A DNA stretch of 32,583 nt from Burkholderiaceae bacterium (lineage in GTDB: Bacteria; Pseudomonadota; Gammaproteobacteria; Burkholderiales; Burkholderiaceae): assembly GCA_021166835.1 (NCBI GenBank), contig JAJPEN010000066.1:1-32583 (forward strand). Reading direction: 5' to 3'. The translations under genes and the position numbers were made by a program. Positions within the stretch are counted from its first letter, which is position 1. Every line of letters begins with the position of its first letter. Below the pieces are notes generated by a model. It was not told the origin of the DNA and did no database searches. It saw nothing but the letters and a program-made list of their open reading frames with translations. Below, piece by piece: positions 22,605 through 30,614 of the stretch.

Positions 22605-23705
22605 AGCGATCGAGCCTGGGTCGCGACCCGCAAGGGATTGTTCGAGCTGCTTCGGGCGCGCGACGGCTGGCGAATCGGCCCGGTGAGCTTTCTCGGCGAA
22701 CCGGTTACCGCGGTGCTGCCCCCCGATCCGGCCGCGCCCGCGCGGCCGATGATCGCCGCGCTCAACCTTGGTCACTTCGGCGTCAAGGTGCACGTCTCGC
22801 AGAACCGCGGCGAGACGTGGCAGGAAGCGGCGGCGCCCGTGTATCCGCCGCAGCCCGCCGACGCGGGCGACGACGTCGAATGGAAGCTGCAGCAGGTCTG
22901 GACGCTCGCCGGCAAGGGCGACGACGTGTGGGCCGGCACGCTGCCGGGCGGGCTCTTCCGTTCGCGCGACGCCGGACAGTCGTGGCAGCTGAACGAGGCG
23001 CTGTGGAACGATCCGCGCCGGCGCGAATGGATGGGCGGCGGCTACGACGCGCCGGGGCTGCATTCGATCGTGCTCGATCCGCGCGACGACGATCCTTCGC
23101 ATCAGCGCATGCTGGTCGGCGTGAGCACCGGCGGCGTCTGGGCGAGCGAGGACGGCGGGGCGAGCTGGGCGCTGTTCGGCGAGGGCCTGCGCGCCGAATA
23201 CATGCCGCCCGAGCGCGCCTACGACCCGATCGCGCAGGACGTGCATCGGCTCGCCGCCTGCGCATCGCAGCCCGACGCCGTCTGGTGCCAGCACCACAAC
23301 GGCATCTTCCGCTCGACGGACGGCGGCCGCACCTGGCATGAGATCAGGGACGTGCCCGTTTCGTCGTTCGGCTTCGCGGTCACCGCCGATCCGAACGATC
23401 CGCGGCGTGCGTGGTTCGCGCCCGCGGTGGCGGATGTGCGGCGCGTTCCGGTAGCCGCGGCCTTCGCCGTCCTGCGCACCGACGACGGCGGCCACAGCTT
23501 CGCCGTGCTGCGCGAAGGGCTGCCGCAGTCGCACTGCTACGACCTCGTCTATCGGCACTGCCTGGACGTGGGCAGCGACGGACGCACGCTGATGATGGGT
23601 TCGACGACCGGCTCGCTGTGGGTGAGCGCCGACGGCGGCGCGCACTGGCAGACGATCTCGACCTCGCTGCCGCCGATCGCAGCGGTCGTGCTCGAACGCG
23701 GCTGA
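22602..23705 (+). CDS. Asp-box (BNR) beta-propeller protein, sialidase-like fold
   Basis: A 367-residue protein without signal peptide. At least six Asp-box turns (S/T-x-D-x-G-x-x-W/F) mark blades of a beta-propeller: SQNRGETWQ, SRDAGQSWQ, SEDGGASWA, STDGGRTWH, TDDGGHSFA and SADGGAHWQ. Such proteins are annotated as exo-alpha-sialidase or photosystem-stability-like (YCF48), but the Arg triad and FRIP motif of true sialidases are not seen, so enzymatic sialidase activity is unlikely. It begins TRKGLFELLRARDGW, a common start for this cytoplasmic subgroup. It is read by coupling from the MoaD/ThiS-like gene. A hairpin follows the stop. Confidence 0.87.
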   Translation: MSDRAWVATRKGLFELLRARDGWRIGPVSFLGEPVTAVLPPDPAAPARPMIAALNLGHFGVKVHVSQNRGETWQEAAAPVYPPQPADAGDDVEWKLQQVWTLAGKGDDVWAGTLPGGLFRSRDAGQSWQLNEALWNDPRRREWMGGGYDAPGLHSIVLDPRDDDPSHQRMLVGVSTGGVWASEDGGASWALFGEGLRAEYMPPERAYDPIAQDVHRLAACASQPDAVWCQHHNGIFRSTDGGRTWHEIRDVPVSSFGFAVTADPNDPRRAWFAPAVADVRRVPVAAAFAVLRTDDGGHSFAVLREGLPQSHCYDLVYRHCLDVGSDGRTLMMGSTTGSLWVSADGGAHWQTISTSLPPIAAVVLERG

Positions 23706-23748
23706 AAGCGGCCGAGCGCATCGATCGGGGCGGCCGGGCGCAAGCGAG

Positions 23749-23778
23749 CGCAGCGAAGCGCGGCCGAGCGGCGCTGCG
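23749..23778. terminator. hairpin between convergent genes
   Basis: CGCAGCG (23749-23755) pairs with CGCTGCG (23772-23778), with a GC-rich 16-base loop, between the beta-propeller and SDR stops. No T-run on either side. An 11-base direct repeat GCGGCCGAGCG (23708-23718, 23760-23770) lies in the same gap. Confidence 0.4.
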
Positions 23779-23782
23779 TCCT

Positions 23783-24541
23783 CTACAGCCGCTGGATGTC
23801 GTTGTCGATTCCCAGCGCCTGCCCCGAGATCGATTTTCCGGCGTCCGAAGCGAGGAACACGGCGAGCGCGGCGATGTCGCGCGGATCGACCAGCGCGCGG
23901 ATCGACTGGTTCTGCATCGACGCATCGCGCACCTCGTCGACGCTGCGTCCGGAGAGCTTCGCCCGGCCCTCGAACACCCGCCGGATGCGGTCGCCTTCGA
24001 CCGTGCCCGGCAGGATCGCGTTCGCGCGGATGCCGAAGCTGCCCAGCTCCATCGCCAGCGTCTTCGTGAAGCCGATCAGCCCCCACTTGGTCGCCGCGTA
24101 GGCGACGCGGTTCGGATAACCGAATCGCCCGGCCGCCGACGACATCACGATGACGACGCCGGCCGGCGACTGCTTCAGCGCCGGGATCGCCAGCCGCGTG
24201 ACGTCGAAGGCAGCCGTGAGGTTCACCTGCACGACCCGGTCCCATTCCTCGGGCGGCACTTCCTCGACGGGCACCGTGGGCCCGGCGATGCCCGCGTTGT
24301 TCACCAGCACGTCGAGGCCGCCGAGCGACTGCAGCGCCGCCGGCACCATGCGCTCGACCTCCGCGCGCTTCGAGACGTCGCAGCGCGTCGTCGCGATGCC
24401 GGGCAGCTCCCTGGCGAGCGCATCGAGCGCTGCCTCGTCGATGTCGCAGACGAACACTTTTGCGCCGCCGGCGGCAAAGGCGCGCACGATCTCGCGGCCG
24501 ATGCCGGAAGCGCCGGCCGTCACCAATACCCGCTGGACCAT
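23783..24541 (-). CDS. SDR family NAD(P)-dependent oxidoreductase
   Basis: A 252-residue classical short-chain dehydrogenase. Cofactor motif TAGASGIG replaces TGxxxGIG with Ala at the second position; Asp in FVCDIDE at the end of the second strand favours NAD over NADP; NNAG, catalytic Ser (MSSAAGRFG), Tyr and Lys (YAATK) are present. The C-terminus SGQALGIDNDIQRL is typical of the 3-oxoacyl-ACP reductase/sugar-dehydrogenase group. AAGGAG eight bases before ATG fixes the start at 24541. It is divergent from the ABC-transporter operon across 325 bases and could oxidise the imported compound or a beta-hydroxyacyl-CoA intermediate, but this is inference. Confidence 0.9.
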   Translation of the reverse strand: MVQRVLVTAGASGIGREIVRAFAAGGAKVFVCDIDEAALDALARELPGIATTRCDVSKRAEVERMVPAALQSLGGLDVLVNNAGIAGPTVPVEEVPPEEWDRVVQVNLTAAFDVTRLAIPALKQSPAGVVIVMSSAAGRFGYPNRVAYAATKWGLIGFTKTLAMELGSFGIRANAILPGTVEGDRIRRVFEGRAKLSGRSVDEVRDASMQNQSIRALVDPRDIAALAVFLASDAGKSISGQALGIDNDIQRL

Positions 24542-24710
24542 CGCGTGTCTCCTTTCCGGTTCGAGCGAGCAGCGTACTCGCGCGGCGCCGCGTGTGTAGG
24601 CAGCGACGATGGCGGCCGGGGGTCGAAACCACGGGTGTATGGATTCCGGGCAGGTGAAGCGGTCGTCGTCGAATTGTCCGGTTTCCAGTCGAATCGACTA
24701 CGCTTTGGCT

Positions 24711-24725
24711 GTCCGCAATCCGGAC
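24711..24725. promoter_or_regulatory. inverted repeat, possible enhancer site
   Basis: GTCCG (24711-24715) and CGGAC (24721-24725) with a 5-base spacer, centred about 107 bases before the predicted sigma-54 start site, the usual distance for an activator enhancer. The arms are short, so confidence is low. Confidence 0.35.
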
Positions 24726-24798
24726 GACGTGTCCTGGCGGAACAGTCGCCTGCGAATTTTCCGCTTCCGGATCAATCGGATGGCGTCGCTGCTCGCGA

Positions 24799-24814
24799 TG
24801 GCACGGTCGTTGCG
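24799..24814 (+). promoter_or_regulatory. sigma-54 (RpoN) promoter of the ABC operon
   Basis: TGGCACG (24799-24805), four bases, then TTGC (24810-24813) matches the consensus TGGCACR-N4-TTGCW except for the last base, with the essential GG and GC dinucleotides (24800-24801 and 24812-24813) 10 bases apart. Transcription would start near 24825, leaving a leader of about 42 bases before ATG 24867. Sigma-54 promoters need an enhancer-binding activator such as the one at 8176-9735. Confidence 0.8.
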
Positions 24815-24866
24815 TTGATTGCGGGAGATGCGATCGGGCGATCGCAAACCTGTGGAGGAGGGAGTG

Positions 24867-26066
24867 ATGAACTGCTTTTCGGTGCTTCGGCATGCGGGCC
24901 GTCTCGCGATGCCGCTCGTGGCCGGTGCGGTGCTGGCCGGCGCGGCCGTCGCCAAGGACGTGACGATCGCGCACGTCTACTCGAAAACCGGGCCGCTCGA
25001 GGCCTACGGCAAACAGACGCAGACCGGCCTGCTGATGGGCTTCGAGTACGCGACCAACGGCTCGATGGAAGTGGCCGGCCGCAAGATCGTCGTCATCGAG
25101 AAGGACGACCAGGGCAAGCCGGACGTCGGCAAGTCGCTGTTGCAGGCCGCCTACGGCGACGACAAGGCCGATCTCGCGATCGGTCCGACCTCGTCGGGCG
25201 TGGCGCTCGCGCTGCTGCCGGTGGCCGAGGAATACAAGAAGATCCTGCTCGTCGAGCCGGCCGTGGCCGACTCGATCACCGGCGACAAGTGGAACCGCTA
25301 CATCTTCCGCACCGGCCGCAACTCGTCGCAGGACGCGATCTCCAACGCGGTGGCGCTCGACCAGGAAGGAACGTCGATCGCCACGCTCGCGCAGGACTAC
25401 GCCTTCGGCCGCGACGGCGTCAAGGCGTTCAAGGACGCGCTGAAGAAGGCGAAGGTCGTCCACGAGGAATACCTGCCGGCCAACACCACCGACTTCACCG
25501 CCGGCGCGCAGCGGCTGTTCGACGCGCTGAAGGACAAGCCGGGCCGCAAGGTCATCTGGATCGTCTGGGCGGGCGCGGGCAACCCGTTCAAGATCGCCGA
25601 CCTCGATCCGAAGCGCTACGGCATCGAGATCGCCACCGGCGGCAACATCCTGCCGGCGATGGCGGCGTACAAGCAGTTCCCCGGCATGGAAGGCGCCACG
25701 TACTACTACTACGACATCCCGAAGAATCCGGTGAACGACTGGCTGGTCAAGGAGCACCAGAAGCGCTTCGGCTCGCCGCCCGACTTCTTCACGGCCGGCG
25801 GCATGGCGGCGGCGATGGCGGTGGTGGAGGCGCTGAAGAAGACCAACGGCGACACGAAGACGGAGAACCTCATCAAGACGATGGAGGGGATGAGTTTCGA
25901 TACGCCGAAGGGGAAGATGACCTTCCGCAAGGAAGACCACCAGGCGATGCAGTCGATGTATCACTTCCGGATCAAGGTGGATCCGAACGTCGCATGGGGG
26001 ATTCCCGAGCTCGTGAAGGAGATCAAGCCGGAGGAGATGGACGTCCCGATCCGCAACAAGCGGTGA
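24867..26066 (+). CDS. ABC transporter periplasmic binding protein, branched-chain amino acid type
   Basis: A 399-residue substrate-binding protein of the LivK/HAAT group. A Sec signal (RLAMPLVAGAVLAGAAVAKD) is followed by VTIAHVYSKTGPLEAYGKQT, the typical first strand-turn of the Leu/Ile/Val-binding fold, and by DDQGKPDVGKSLLQAAYGDD and a long second lobe. Aromatic-rich stretches such as TYYYYDIPKNP near the hinge differ from true leucine-binding proteins, so the ligand is probably another small organic acid, amide or aromatic. GGAGGAGGGAG precedes ATG 24867. The gene is first in a seven-gene operon led by a sigma-54 promoter. Confidence 0.92.
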   Translation: MNCFSVLRHAGRLAMPLVAGAVLAGAAVAKDVTIAHVYSKTGPLEAYGKQTQTGLLMGFEYATNGSMEVAGRKIVVIEKDDQGKPDVGKSLLQAAYGDDKADLAIGPTSSGVALALLPVAEEYKKILLVEPAVADSITGDKWNRYIFRTGRNSSQDAISNAVALDQEGTSIATLAQDYAFGRDGVKAFKDALKKAKVVHEEYLPANTTDFTAGAQRLFDALKDKPGRKVIWIVWAGAGNPFKIADLDPKRYGIEIATGGNILPAMAAYKQFPGMEGATYYYYDIPKNPVNDWLVKEHQKRFGSPPDFFTAGGMAAAMAVVEALKKTNGDTKTENLIKTMEGMSFDTPKGKMTFRKEDHQAMQSMYHFRIKVDPNVAWGIPELVKEIKPEEMDVPIRNKR

Positions 26067-26073
26067 TGCGCGG

Positions 26074-26850
26074 GTGACCCCCTCCCTCGAAACGCAGGAG
26101 CTCACGATCCGGTTCGGCGGGCATGTGGCCGTCGACTCGGTTTCGTGCGCGTTTCGCCCGGGCACCCTCACCGCCATCGTCGGCCCGAACGGCGCGGGCA
26201 AGACCACCTGGTTCAACCTGATCTCGGGCCAGCTCAAGGCCACCGCCGGCCGCGTGCTGATCGGCGGCGACGACGTCAGCTCGCTCGGCGCGCCCGAGCG
26301 CACGAAGCGCGGGCTGGGGCGCGCATTCCAGCTCACGAACCTCTTTCCGAACCTCACGGTGCTCGAGAACGTGCGCCTGGCGATCCAGGCGCGACGCGGG
26401 ATGGGGTTGAACCTGTGGTCGATCTGGTCGGACCACCGGGCGCTGATCGCCGAGGCCGAGGCGATCCTCGAGCGCATCGCGCTCACCGCGCGTCGCGACG
26501 CGCCGGCCAGCAGCCTGCCGCACGGCGACCAGCGCAAGCTCGAGGTCGGGATTCTGCTCGCGCTCGAGCCCGCCGTGTTCCTGTTCGACGAGCCCACCGC
26601 GGGGATGAGCGTCGACGAGGTGCCGGTGATCCTCGACCTCATTCGCGACATCCGGCGCGATCCGACGAAGACCATCCTGCTCGTCGAGCACAAGATGGAC
26701 GTCGTTCGCGAACTGAGCGACCGCATCATCGTGCTGCACAACGGCCGCCTCGCTGCCGACGGCGCGCCGGCCGAGGTGATCGCCTCGCCGGTGGTCCAGC
26801 AGGCCTATCTCGGCATGGGCGTCGACCAGGAAGAGGAGGTGGCCTCGTGA
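26074..26850 (+). CDS. ABC transporter ATP-binding protein, LivG type
   Basis: A 258-residue ATPase. Walker A GPNGAGKT, Q-loop region AFQLTNLFPNLTVLENV, signature in the LivG form SLPHGDQRKLE, Walker B VFLFDEPTAGM and switch His in LLVEHKMD are intact. One of the two ATPase subunits powering import by the permease pair encoded downstream. The start is GTG 26074, seven bases after the binding-protein stop; no strong ribosome site is seen, so coupling is likely. The stop TGA overlaps the start of the next ATPase (GTGA). Confidence 0.93.
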   Translation: MTPSLETQELTIRFGGHVAVDSVSCAFRPGTLTAIVGPNGAGKTTWFNLISGQLKATAGRVLIGGDDVSSLGAPERTKRGLGRAFQLTNLFPNLTVLENVRLAIQARRGMGLNLWSIWSDHRALIAEAEAILERIALTARRDAPASSLPHGDQRKLEVGILLALEPAVFLFDEPTAGMSVDEVPVILDLIRDIRRDPTKTILLVEHKMDVVRELSDRIIVLHNGRLAADGAPAEVIASPVVQQAYLGMGVDQEEEVAS

Positions 26851-27596
26851 ACGCCGGCTCGACGGCGCCGCTGCTCTCGCTGTCCGGCGTGCACACGCAC
26901 ATCGGCGCCTATCACATCCTGCACGGCGTCGATCTCGACGTTCCCGCCGGCCAGACGACGCTGCTGCTCGGCCGCAACGGCGCCGGAAAGACGACGACGC
27001 TGCGCACGATCATGGGCTTGTGGACCGCAAGCGCCGGCAGCGTGCGCTTCGGTGGCGCCGACATCACGCGCAGCGCCACGCCGGACGTCGCGCGCCGGGG
27101 CATTGCCTACGTGCCCGAGAACATGGGCATCTTCTCCGACCTCACGGTACGCGAGAACCTGCTGCTCGCCGCGCGCGGGGCGCGCGATGCCGATGCGATC
27201 GACGCCGGGCGGTTGCGCTGGATCGAGGAGCTGTTCCCGGCGATGAAGAAGTTCCGCGACCACCCGGCGGGGCTGCTCTCGGGCGGGCAGAAGCAGATGC
27301 TCGCCGTCTCGCGCGCGATCGTCGAGCCGCGCGAGCTGATCCTGATCGACGAGCCGAGCAAGGGCCTCGCGCCGGCGATCATCCGCAACATGCTCGACGC
27401 GTTCCGCCAACTGAAGGCCGCGGGCGCGACGATCCTGCTCGTCGAGCAGAACTTCGCGTTCGCGCGCGAACTGGGCGACAGCGTCGCCGTGATGGAGGAC
27501 GGGCGAATCGTGCATCGCGGCGCGATGGCGGCGCTCGCCGCGGACGAGGCGTTGCAGCAGCGCCTGCTCGGCCTTTCTCTCGGTGCGCACCAATGA
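26847..27596 (+). CDS. ABC transporter ATP-binding protein, LivF type
   Basis: A 249-residue ATPase, partner of the LivG-type subunit. Walker A GRNGAGKTTTL, the LivF-type Q-loop sequence IAYVPENMGIFSDLTVREN, signature LLSGGQKQMLAVSRA, Walker B LILIDEPSKGLAP and switch His replaced by Gln in LLVEQNF, which is normal for LivF. GTG 26847 overlaps the LivG-type stop by four bases and has GAGGAGG seven bases before it. The C-terminus (ALQQRLLGLSLGAHQ) matches family length. Confidence 0.93.
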   Translation: MNAGSTAPLLSLSGVHTHIGAYHILHGVDLDVPAGQTTLLLGRNGAGKTTTLRTIMGLWTASAGSVRFGGADITRSATPDVARRGIAYVPENMGIFSDLTVRENLLLAARGARDADAIDAGRLRWIEELFPAMKKFRDHPAGLLSGGQKQMLAVSRAIVEPRELILIDEPSKGLAPAIIRNMLDAFRQLKAAGATILLVEQNFAFARELGDSVAVMEDGRIVHRGAMAALAADEALQQRLLGLSLGAHQ

Positions 27597-27630
27597 AGCG
27601 GATGCACGGCCGTCCCCGCGGAGCGCGCCG

Positions 27631-28608
27631 ATGAAGTCGCGCGCCTCGCTTCCGTACGCGCTGGTCGTGCTGCTCGCGCTCGCCGCGCTGCCGCTGGTCG
27701 GCAGCCTGCCGACCTGGGCCACGCTGACGGTGGCGGGCCTGGCCATGGGGATGATCGTCTTCATCATCGCCTCCGGCCTCACGCTCGTCTTCGGGCTGAT
27801 GGACGTGCTGAACTTCGGCCACGGCGTGTTCATCGCCTTCGGCGCCTTCGTCGCGATGTCGGTGCTCGCGCCGCTGGGCGCGTGGACCGAGTCGGCGTCG
27901 CTCGCGGCGAACCTCGGCGCGATCGGCCTGGCGATGCTCGCCGCGATGGCGGTGGCCGCCGCGATCGGCGTCGTGTTCGAGCGGTTGATCGTGCGCCCCG
28001 TCTACGGCAATCACCTGAAGCAGATCCTGATCACGATGGGCGGGATGATCATCGGCGAGGAGCTGATCAAGGTCATCTGGGGCCCGCAGCAGATCCCGCT
28101 GCCGCTGCCGGCGGCGCTGCGCGGCGCGTACCTGGTGGGCGACGCGGCGATCGAGAAGTACCGGCTGCTCGCCGTCGTCGTCGGGCTCGCCGTGTTCGTC
28201 GCGCTGCTCTTCGTGCTCGAGCGCACGAAGATCGGACTGCTGATCCGCGCCGGCGTGCAGGATCGCGAGATGGTCGAGAGTCTCGGCTACCGCATCCGGC
28301 GCCTGTTCGTCGGCGTGTTCGTCGCCGGCTCGGCGCTCGCCGGCCTGGGCGGCGTGATGTGGGGGCTGTACCAGCAGAGCGTCGTGCCGCAGATGGGCGC
28401 GCAGGTGAACATCCTCATCTTCATCGTCATCATCATCGGCGGACTCGGCTCGACCACCGGCTGCTTCGTCGGCGCGCTGCTGGTCGGGCTGATGGCGAAC
28501 TACACGGGCTTCCTCGCGCCCAAGGTCGCGCTGTTCTCGAACATCCTGCTGATGATGGCGATCCTGCTGTGGCGACCGCAGGGCCTGTTCCCGGTGGCCG
28601 GGCGCTGA
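27631..28608 (+). CDS. ABC transporter permease, LivH type
   Basis: A 325-residue permease with about eight membrane helices. GLTLVFGLMDVLNFGHGVFI near the N-terminus is the LivH hallmark, and RAGVQDREMVESLGYRIRRL is the cytoplasmic coupling loop that contacts the ATPase; IGGLGSTTGCFVGAL and WRPQGLFPVAGR close the protein as usual. It pairs with the LivM-type permease to form the membrane channel. ATG 27631 is chosen over an upstream in-frame GTG-region start because GGAG lies seven bases before it. Confidence 0.93.
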   Translation: MKSRASLPYALVVLLALAALPLVGSLPTWATLTVAGLAMGMIVFIIASGLTLVFGLMDVLNFGHGVFIAFGAFVAMSVLAPLGAWTESASLAANLGAIGLAMLAAMAVAAAIGVVFERLIVRPVYGNHLKQILITMGGMIIGEELIKVIWGPQQIPLPLPAALRGAYLVGDAAIEKYRLLAVVVGLAVFVALLFVLERTKIGLLIRAGVQDREMVESLGYRIRRLFVGVFVAGSALAGLGGVMWGLYQQSVVPQMGAQVNILIFIVIIIGGLGSTTGCFVGALLVGLMANYTGFLAPKVALFSNILLMMAILLWRPQGLFPVAGR

Positions 28609-28668
28609 GAAGGCTGTGAACGAATCCGCCATGCCCGCTCGGCCCGCTCAGGCGCGCCCACTCTGCCG

Positions 28669-29745
28669 ATGATCCGCACGCTGCTCTCGGGCGACTACCC
28701 GCGCAGCCGCTTCGCAGCCGCGATCCTGGTCGCGATCGTGCTCGCGCTGCTGCTCGTGCCCTTCGTGTTCCCCGGCGCGCGCTCGCTGTCGGTGGCGGCC
28801 AAGGTGCTCGTCTTCGTGCTGCTGGTGGCGAGCTACGACCTGCTGCTCGGCTACACCGGCATCGTCTCCTTCGCGCACACGATGTTCTTCGGCATCGGCG
28901 CCTACGGCGTGGCGATCGCCAGTACGCGGATGGGGCCGGGCTGGGATGCGATCGCCGTCGGCCTCGTGCTCGCGCTCGCGCTGTCGGCGCTGCTCGCCTT
29001 CGCGATCGGCCTGTTCAGCCTGCGCGTGAAGGCGATCTTCTTCGCGATGATCACGCTCGCCGTCGCGGCGGCGTTCCAGACGCTCGCCTCGCAGCTGTCG
29101 GAATTCACCGGCGGCGAGGACGGCCTGAGCTTCAAGGTGCCCGAGGTGCTGCAGCCGTCCTTCGAGCTGTTCGAGGACACCGTGCTCGGCGCATCGATCG
29201 ACGGACGCTTCCTCACCTACTACCTGCTGTTCTTCTCGGTGCTCGCGCTGTTCCTCGTGCTGCTGCGCATCGTCAACTCGCCCTTCGGACGCGTGCTGCA
29301 GGCGATCCGCGAGAACGACTTCCGCGCCGAGGCGATCGGCTACCGCACGGTGGTCTTCCGCACGATGTCCACCGTGCTCGGCGCGCTGTTCGCCACGCTG
29401 GCCGGCGCGCTGCTCGCGATCTGGCTGCGCTACAACGGTCCCGACACCTCGCTGTCCTTCGAGATCATGCTCGACATCCTGCTGATCGTCGTGATCGGCG
29501 GCATGGGCACGATGTACGGGGCGGTGATCGGCAGCGCGATCTTCGTGCTCGCGCAGAGCTACCTGCAGGACCTGATGCGCTTCGTTTCCGGCGCGCTCGA
29601 GCCGGTGCCGATCGCCGCGGCGCTCTTCTCGCCCGATCGCTGGCTGCTGTGGCTCGGACTGCTGTTCGTGCTGTCGGTCTACTACTTCCCGACCGGCATC
29701 GTCGGCCGGCTGCGCGCGCGAGCGATCGCGCGAACGACGCGATGA
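28669..29745 (+). CDS. ABC transporter permease, LivM type
   Basis: A 358-residue permease with about ten helices. YDLLLGYTGIVSFAHTMFFG corresponds to the LivM signature (LxGYxGxxSFGHAxFFG), RVLQAIRENDFRAEAIGYRT is the ATPase-coupling loop, and VIGGMGTMYGAVIGSAIF the conserved end helices. It is 60 bases after the LivH-type gene, the widest gap inside the operon, and lacks a clear ribosome site. Its TGA overlaps the next ATG by four bases, tying the transporter to the enoyl-CoA-hydratase-like enzyme. Confidence 0.92.
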   Translation: MIRTLLSGDYPRSRFAAAILVAIVLALLLVPFVFPGARSLSVAAKVLVFVLLVASYDLLLGYTGIVSFAHTMFFGIGAYGVAIASTRMGPGWDAIAVGLVLALALSALLAFAIGLFSLRVKAIFFAMITLAVAAAFQTLASQLSEFTGGEDGLSFKVPEVLQPSFELFEDTVLGASIDGRFLTYYLLFFSVLALFLVLLRIVNSPFGRVLQAIRENDFRAEAIGYRTVVFRTMSTVLGALFATLAGALLAIWLRYNGPDTSLSFEIMLDILLIVVIGGMGTMYGAVIGSAIFVLAQSYLQDLMRFVSGALEPVPIAAALFSPDRWLLWLGLLFVLSVYYFPTGIVGRLRARAIARTTR

Positions 29746-30536
29746 GCGCAGCCGCTCCGTCGGTGCGGCTGGTCCATGCCGGCGCGCTGTCCACGGTGAC
29801 GCTGGCGCGCGCCTCGATGCGCAACGCGCTCGTGCCGGACCTGCTGCTCGACCTGTGCGTCTCGCTCGAGGAGATCGGCCGGCGCGACGAGACGCGCGTC
29901 GTGATGCTGGCGGCCGAAGGCGCGTCGTTCTCGGTGGGCGGCGACCTGCGCCGCTTCGCGCGCGAGATGCGGGGCGCGGCGCTGGCGAGCTATTCGGCGG
30001 AATACGCCGGGTTGCTGAACCAGGCGATCGTGTCGCTGCTGCGCCTGCCGCAGCCGGTGGTCGGCGCCGTGCACGGAACGGTGGCGGGCGCGGCGATCGG
30101 GCTCGTGCTCGGCTGCGACGTCGTCGTCGCCGCGCACGACTGCCGCTTCGACCCGCAGTACGCGCGCGCAGGGTTCACGCCGGACGGCGGCTGGACGGCG
30201 TTGCTGCCGCAGGTGGTGGGGCGCCGGCGCGCCTCGGCGTGCCTGCTGCTCGATCGCGCGCTGCAGGCCGACGAGGCGCTCGCCTGCGGCCTGGTGACGC
30301 AACTGGCCGTGCACGAAGACGTTTCCGAACTCGCGCACGAGATCGCGATGCGCATCGCCGCTGCGCCGCGCACGACGGTCTGCGAGGGAAAGCGCCTGCT
30401 CGCCGGCGATCTCGACGCGGTCGAGCAGGCGCTCGAAGCCGAGCGCGAACGCTTCGTCGCCACCGTGGGCGGCGCCGACGCGCGCGAGGGCCTCGCGCGC
30501 TTCCTCGACTCCTGCGCCTCGTATCCCGACGCCTGA
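29742..30536 (+). CDS. enoyl-CoA hydratase/isomerase family, PaaG-like
   Basis: A 264-residue crotonase-fold protein. The oxyanion-hole elements are ASFSVGGDLRRF and GTVAGAAIGLVLGCD. The two crotonase glutamates are not kept: the PE of QPEI is PQ, and the second is also replaced. Instead, GFTPDGGWTALLPQVVGRR places Asp148 where PaaG-type isomerases (phenylacetate route) have their catalytic Asp. It is therefore more likely an isomerase than a hydratase. The start ATG overlaps the permease stop (ATGA), so it is translated together with the transporter; this links the imported compound to acyl-CoA metabolism. Confidence 0.87.
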   Translation: MSAAAPSVRLVHAGALSTVTLARASMRNALVPDLLLDLCVSLEEIGRRDETRVVMLAAEGASFSVGGDLRRFAREMRGAALASYSAEYAGLLNQAIVSLLRLPQPVVGAVHGTVAGAAIGLVLGCDVVVAAHDCRFDPQYARAGFTPDGGWTALLPQVVGRRRASACLLLDRALQADEALACGLVTQLAVHEDVSELAHEIAMRIAAAPRTTVCEGKRLLAGDLDAVEQALEAERERFVATVGGADAREGLARFLDSCASYPDA

Positions 30537-30575
30537 TCGCGGTTGCGCGCGCGTTGCGCGAGAATGTCCGGCACC

Positions 30576-30595
30576 GATCGGATCGCGATCGGATC
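30576..30595 (+). repeat. 9-base direct repeat, 11-base period, before amidase gene
   Basis: GATCGGATC occurs at 30576-30584 and 30587-30595, one helical turn apart, with a palindrome GATCGCGATC across the junction. It lies 20 bases before the amidase start, in the 78-base gap, and could be an operator; GAGAAT at 30560-30565 is a possible -10 box. Confidence 0.4.
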
Positions 30596-30614
30596 ATTCT
30601 CCCGGGAGGCTTCG

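Larger units (their letters stand above)
24542..24866. other. 325-base divergent regulatory region
   Basis: Between the SDR and ABC-binding-protein genes. It has no credible gene. It holds an inverted repeat at 24711-24725 and a sigma-54 promoter at 24799-24814 directed to the ABC operon. It is visibly more AT-rich than the neighbouring genes in its middle part (24650-24780). No separate sigma-70 promoter for the SDR gene was recognised. Confidence 0.6.

Noticed and set aside
23708..23770. 11-base direct repeat GCGGCCGAGCG, as possible insertion-site duplication
   Set aside because: The repeats are only 41 bases apart with no element between them; simple GC-rich repetition near a hairpin explains them.
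22455..26741. A 1428-codon open frame on the minus strand
   Set aside because: It runs antisense through the MoaD-like, propeller and binding-protein genes and across the SDR gene in another frame; its composition is Arg/His/Asp-rich without any domain. Long antisense frames are expected at this GC content.
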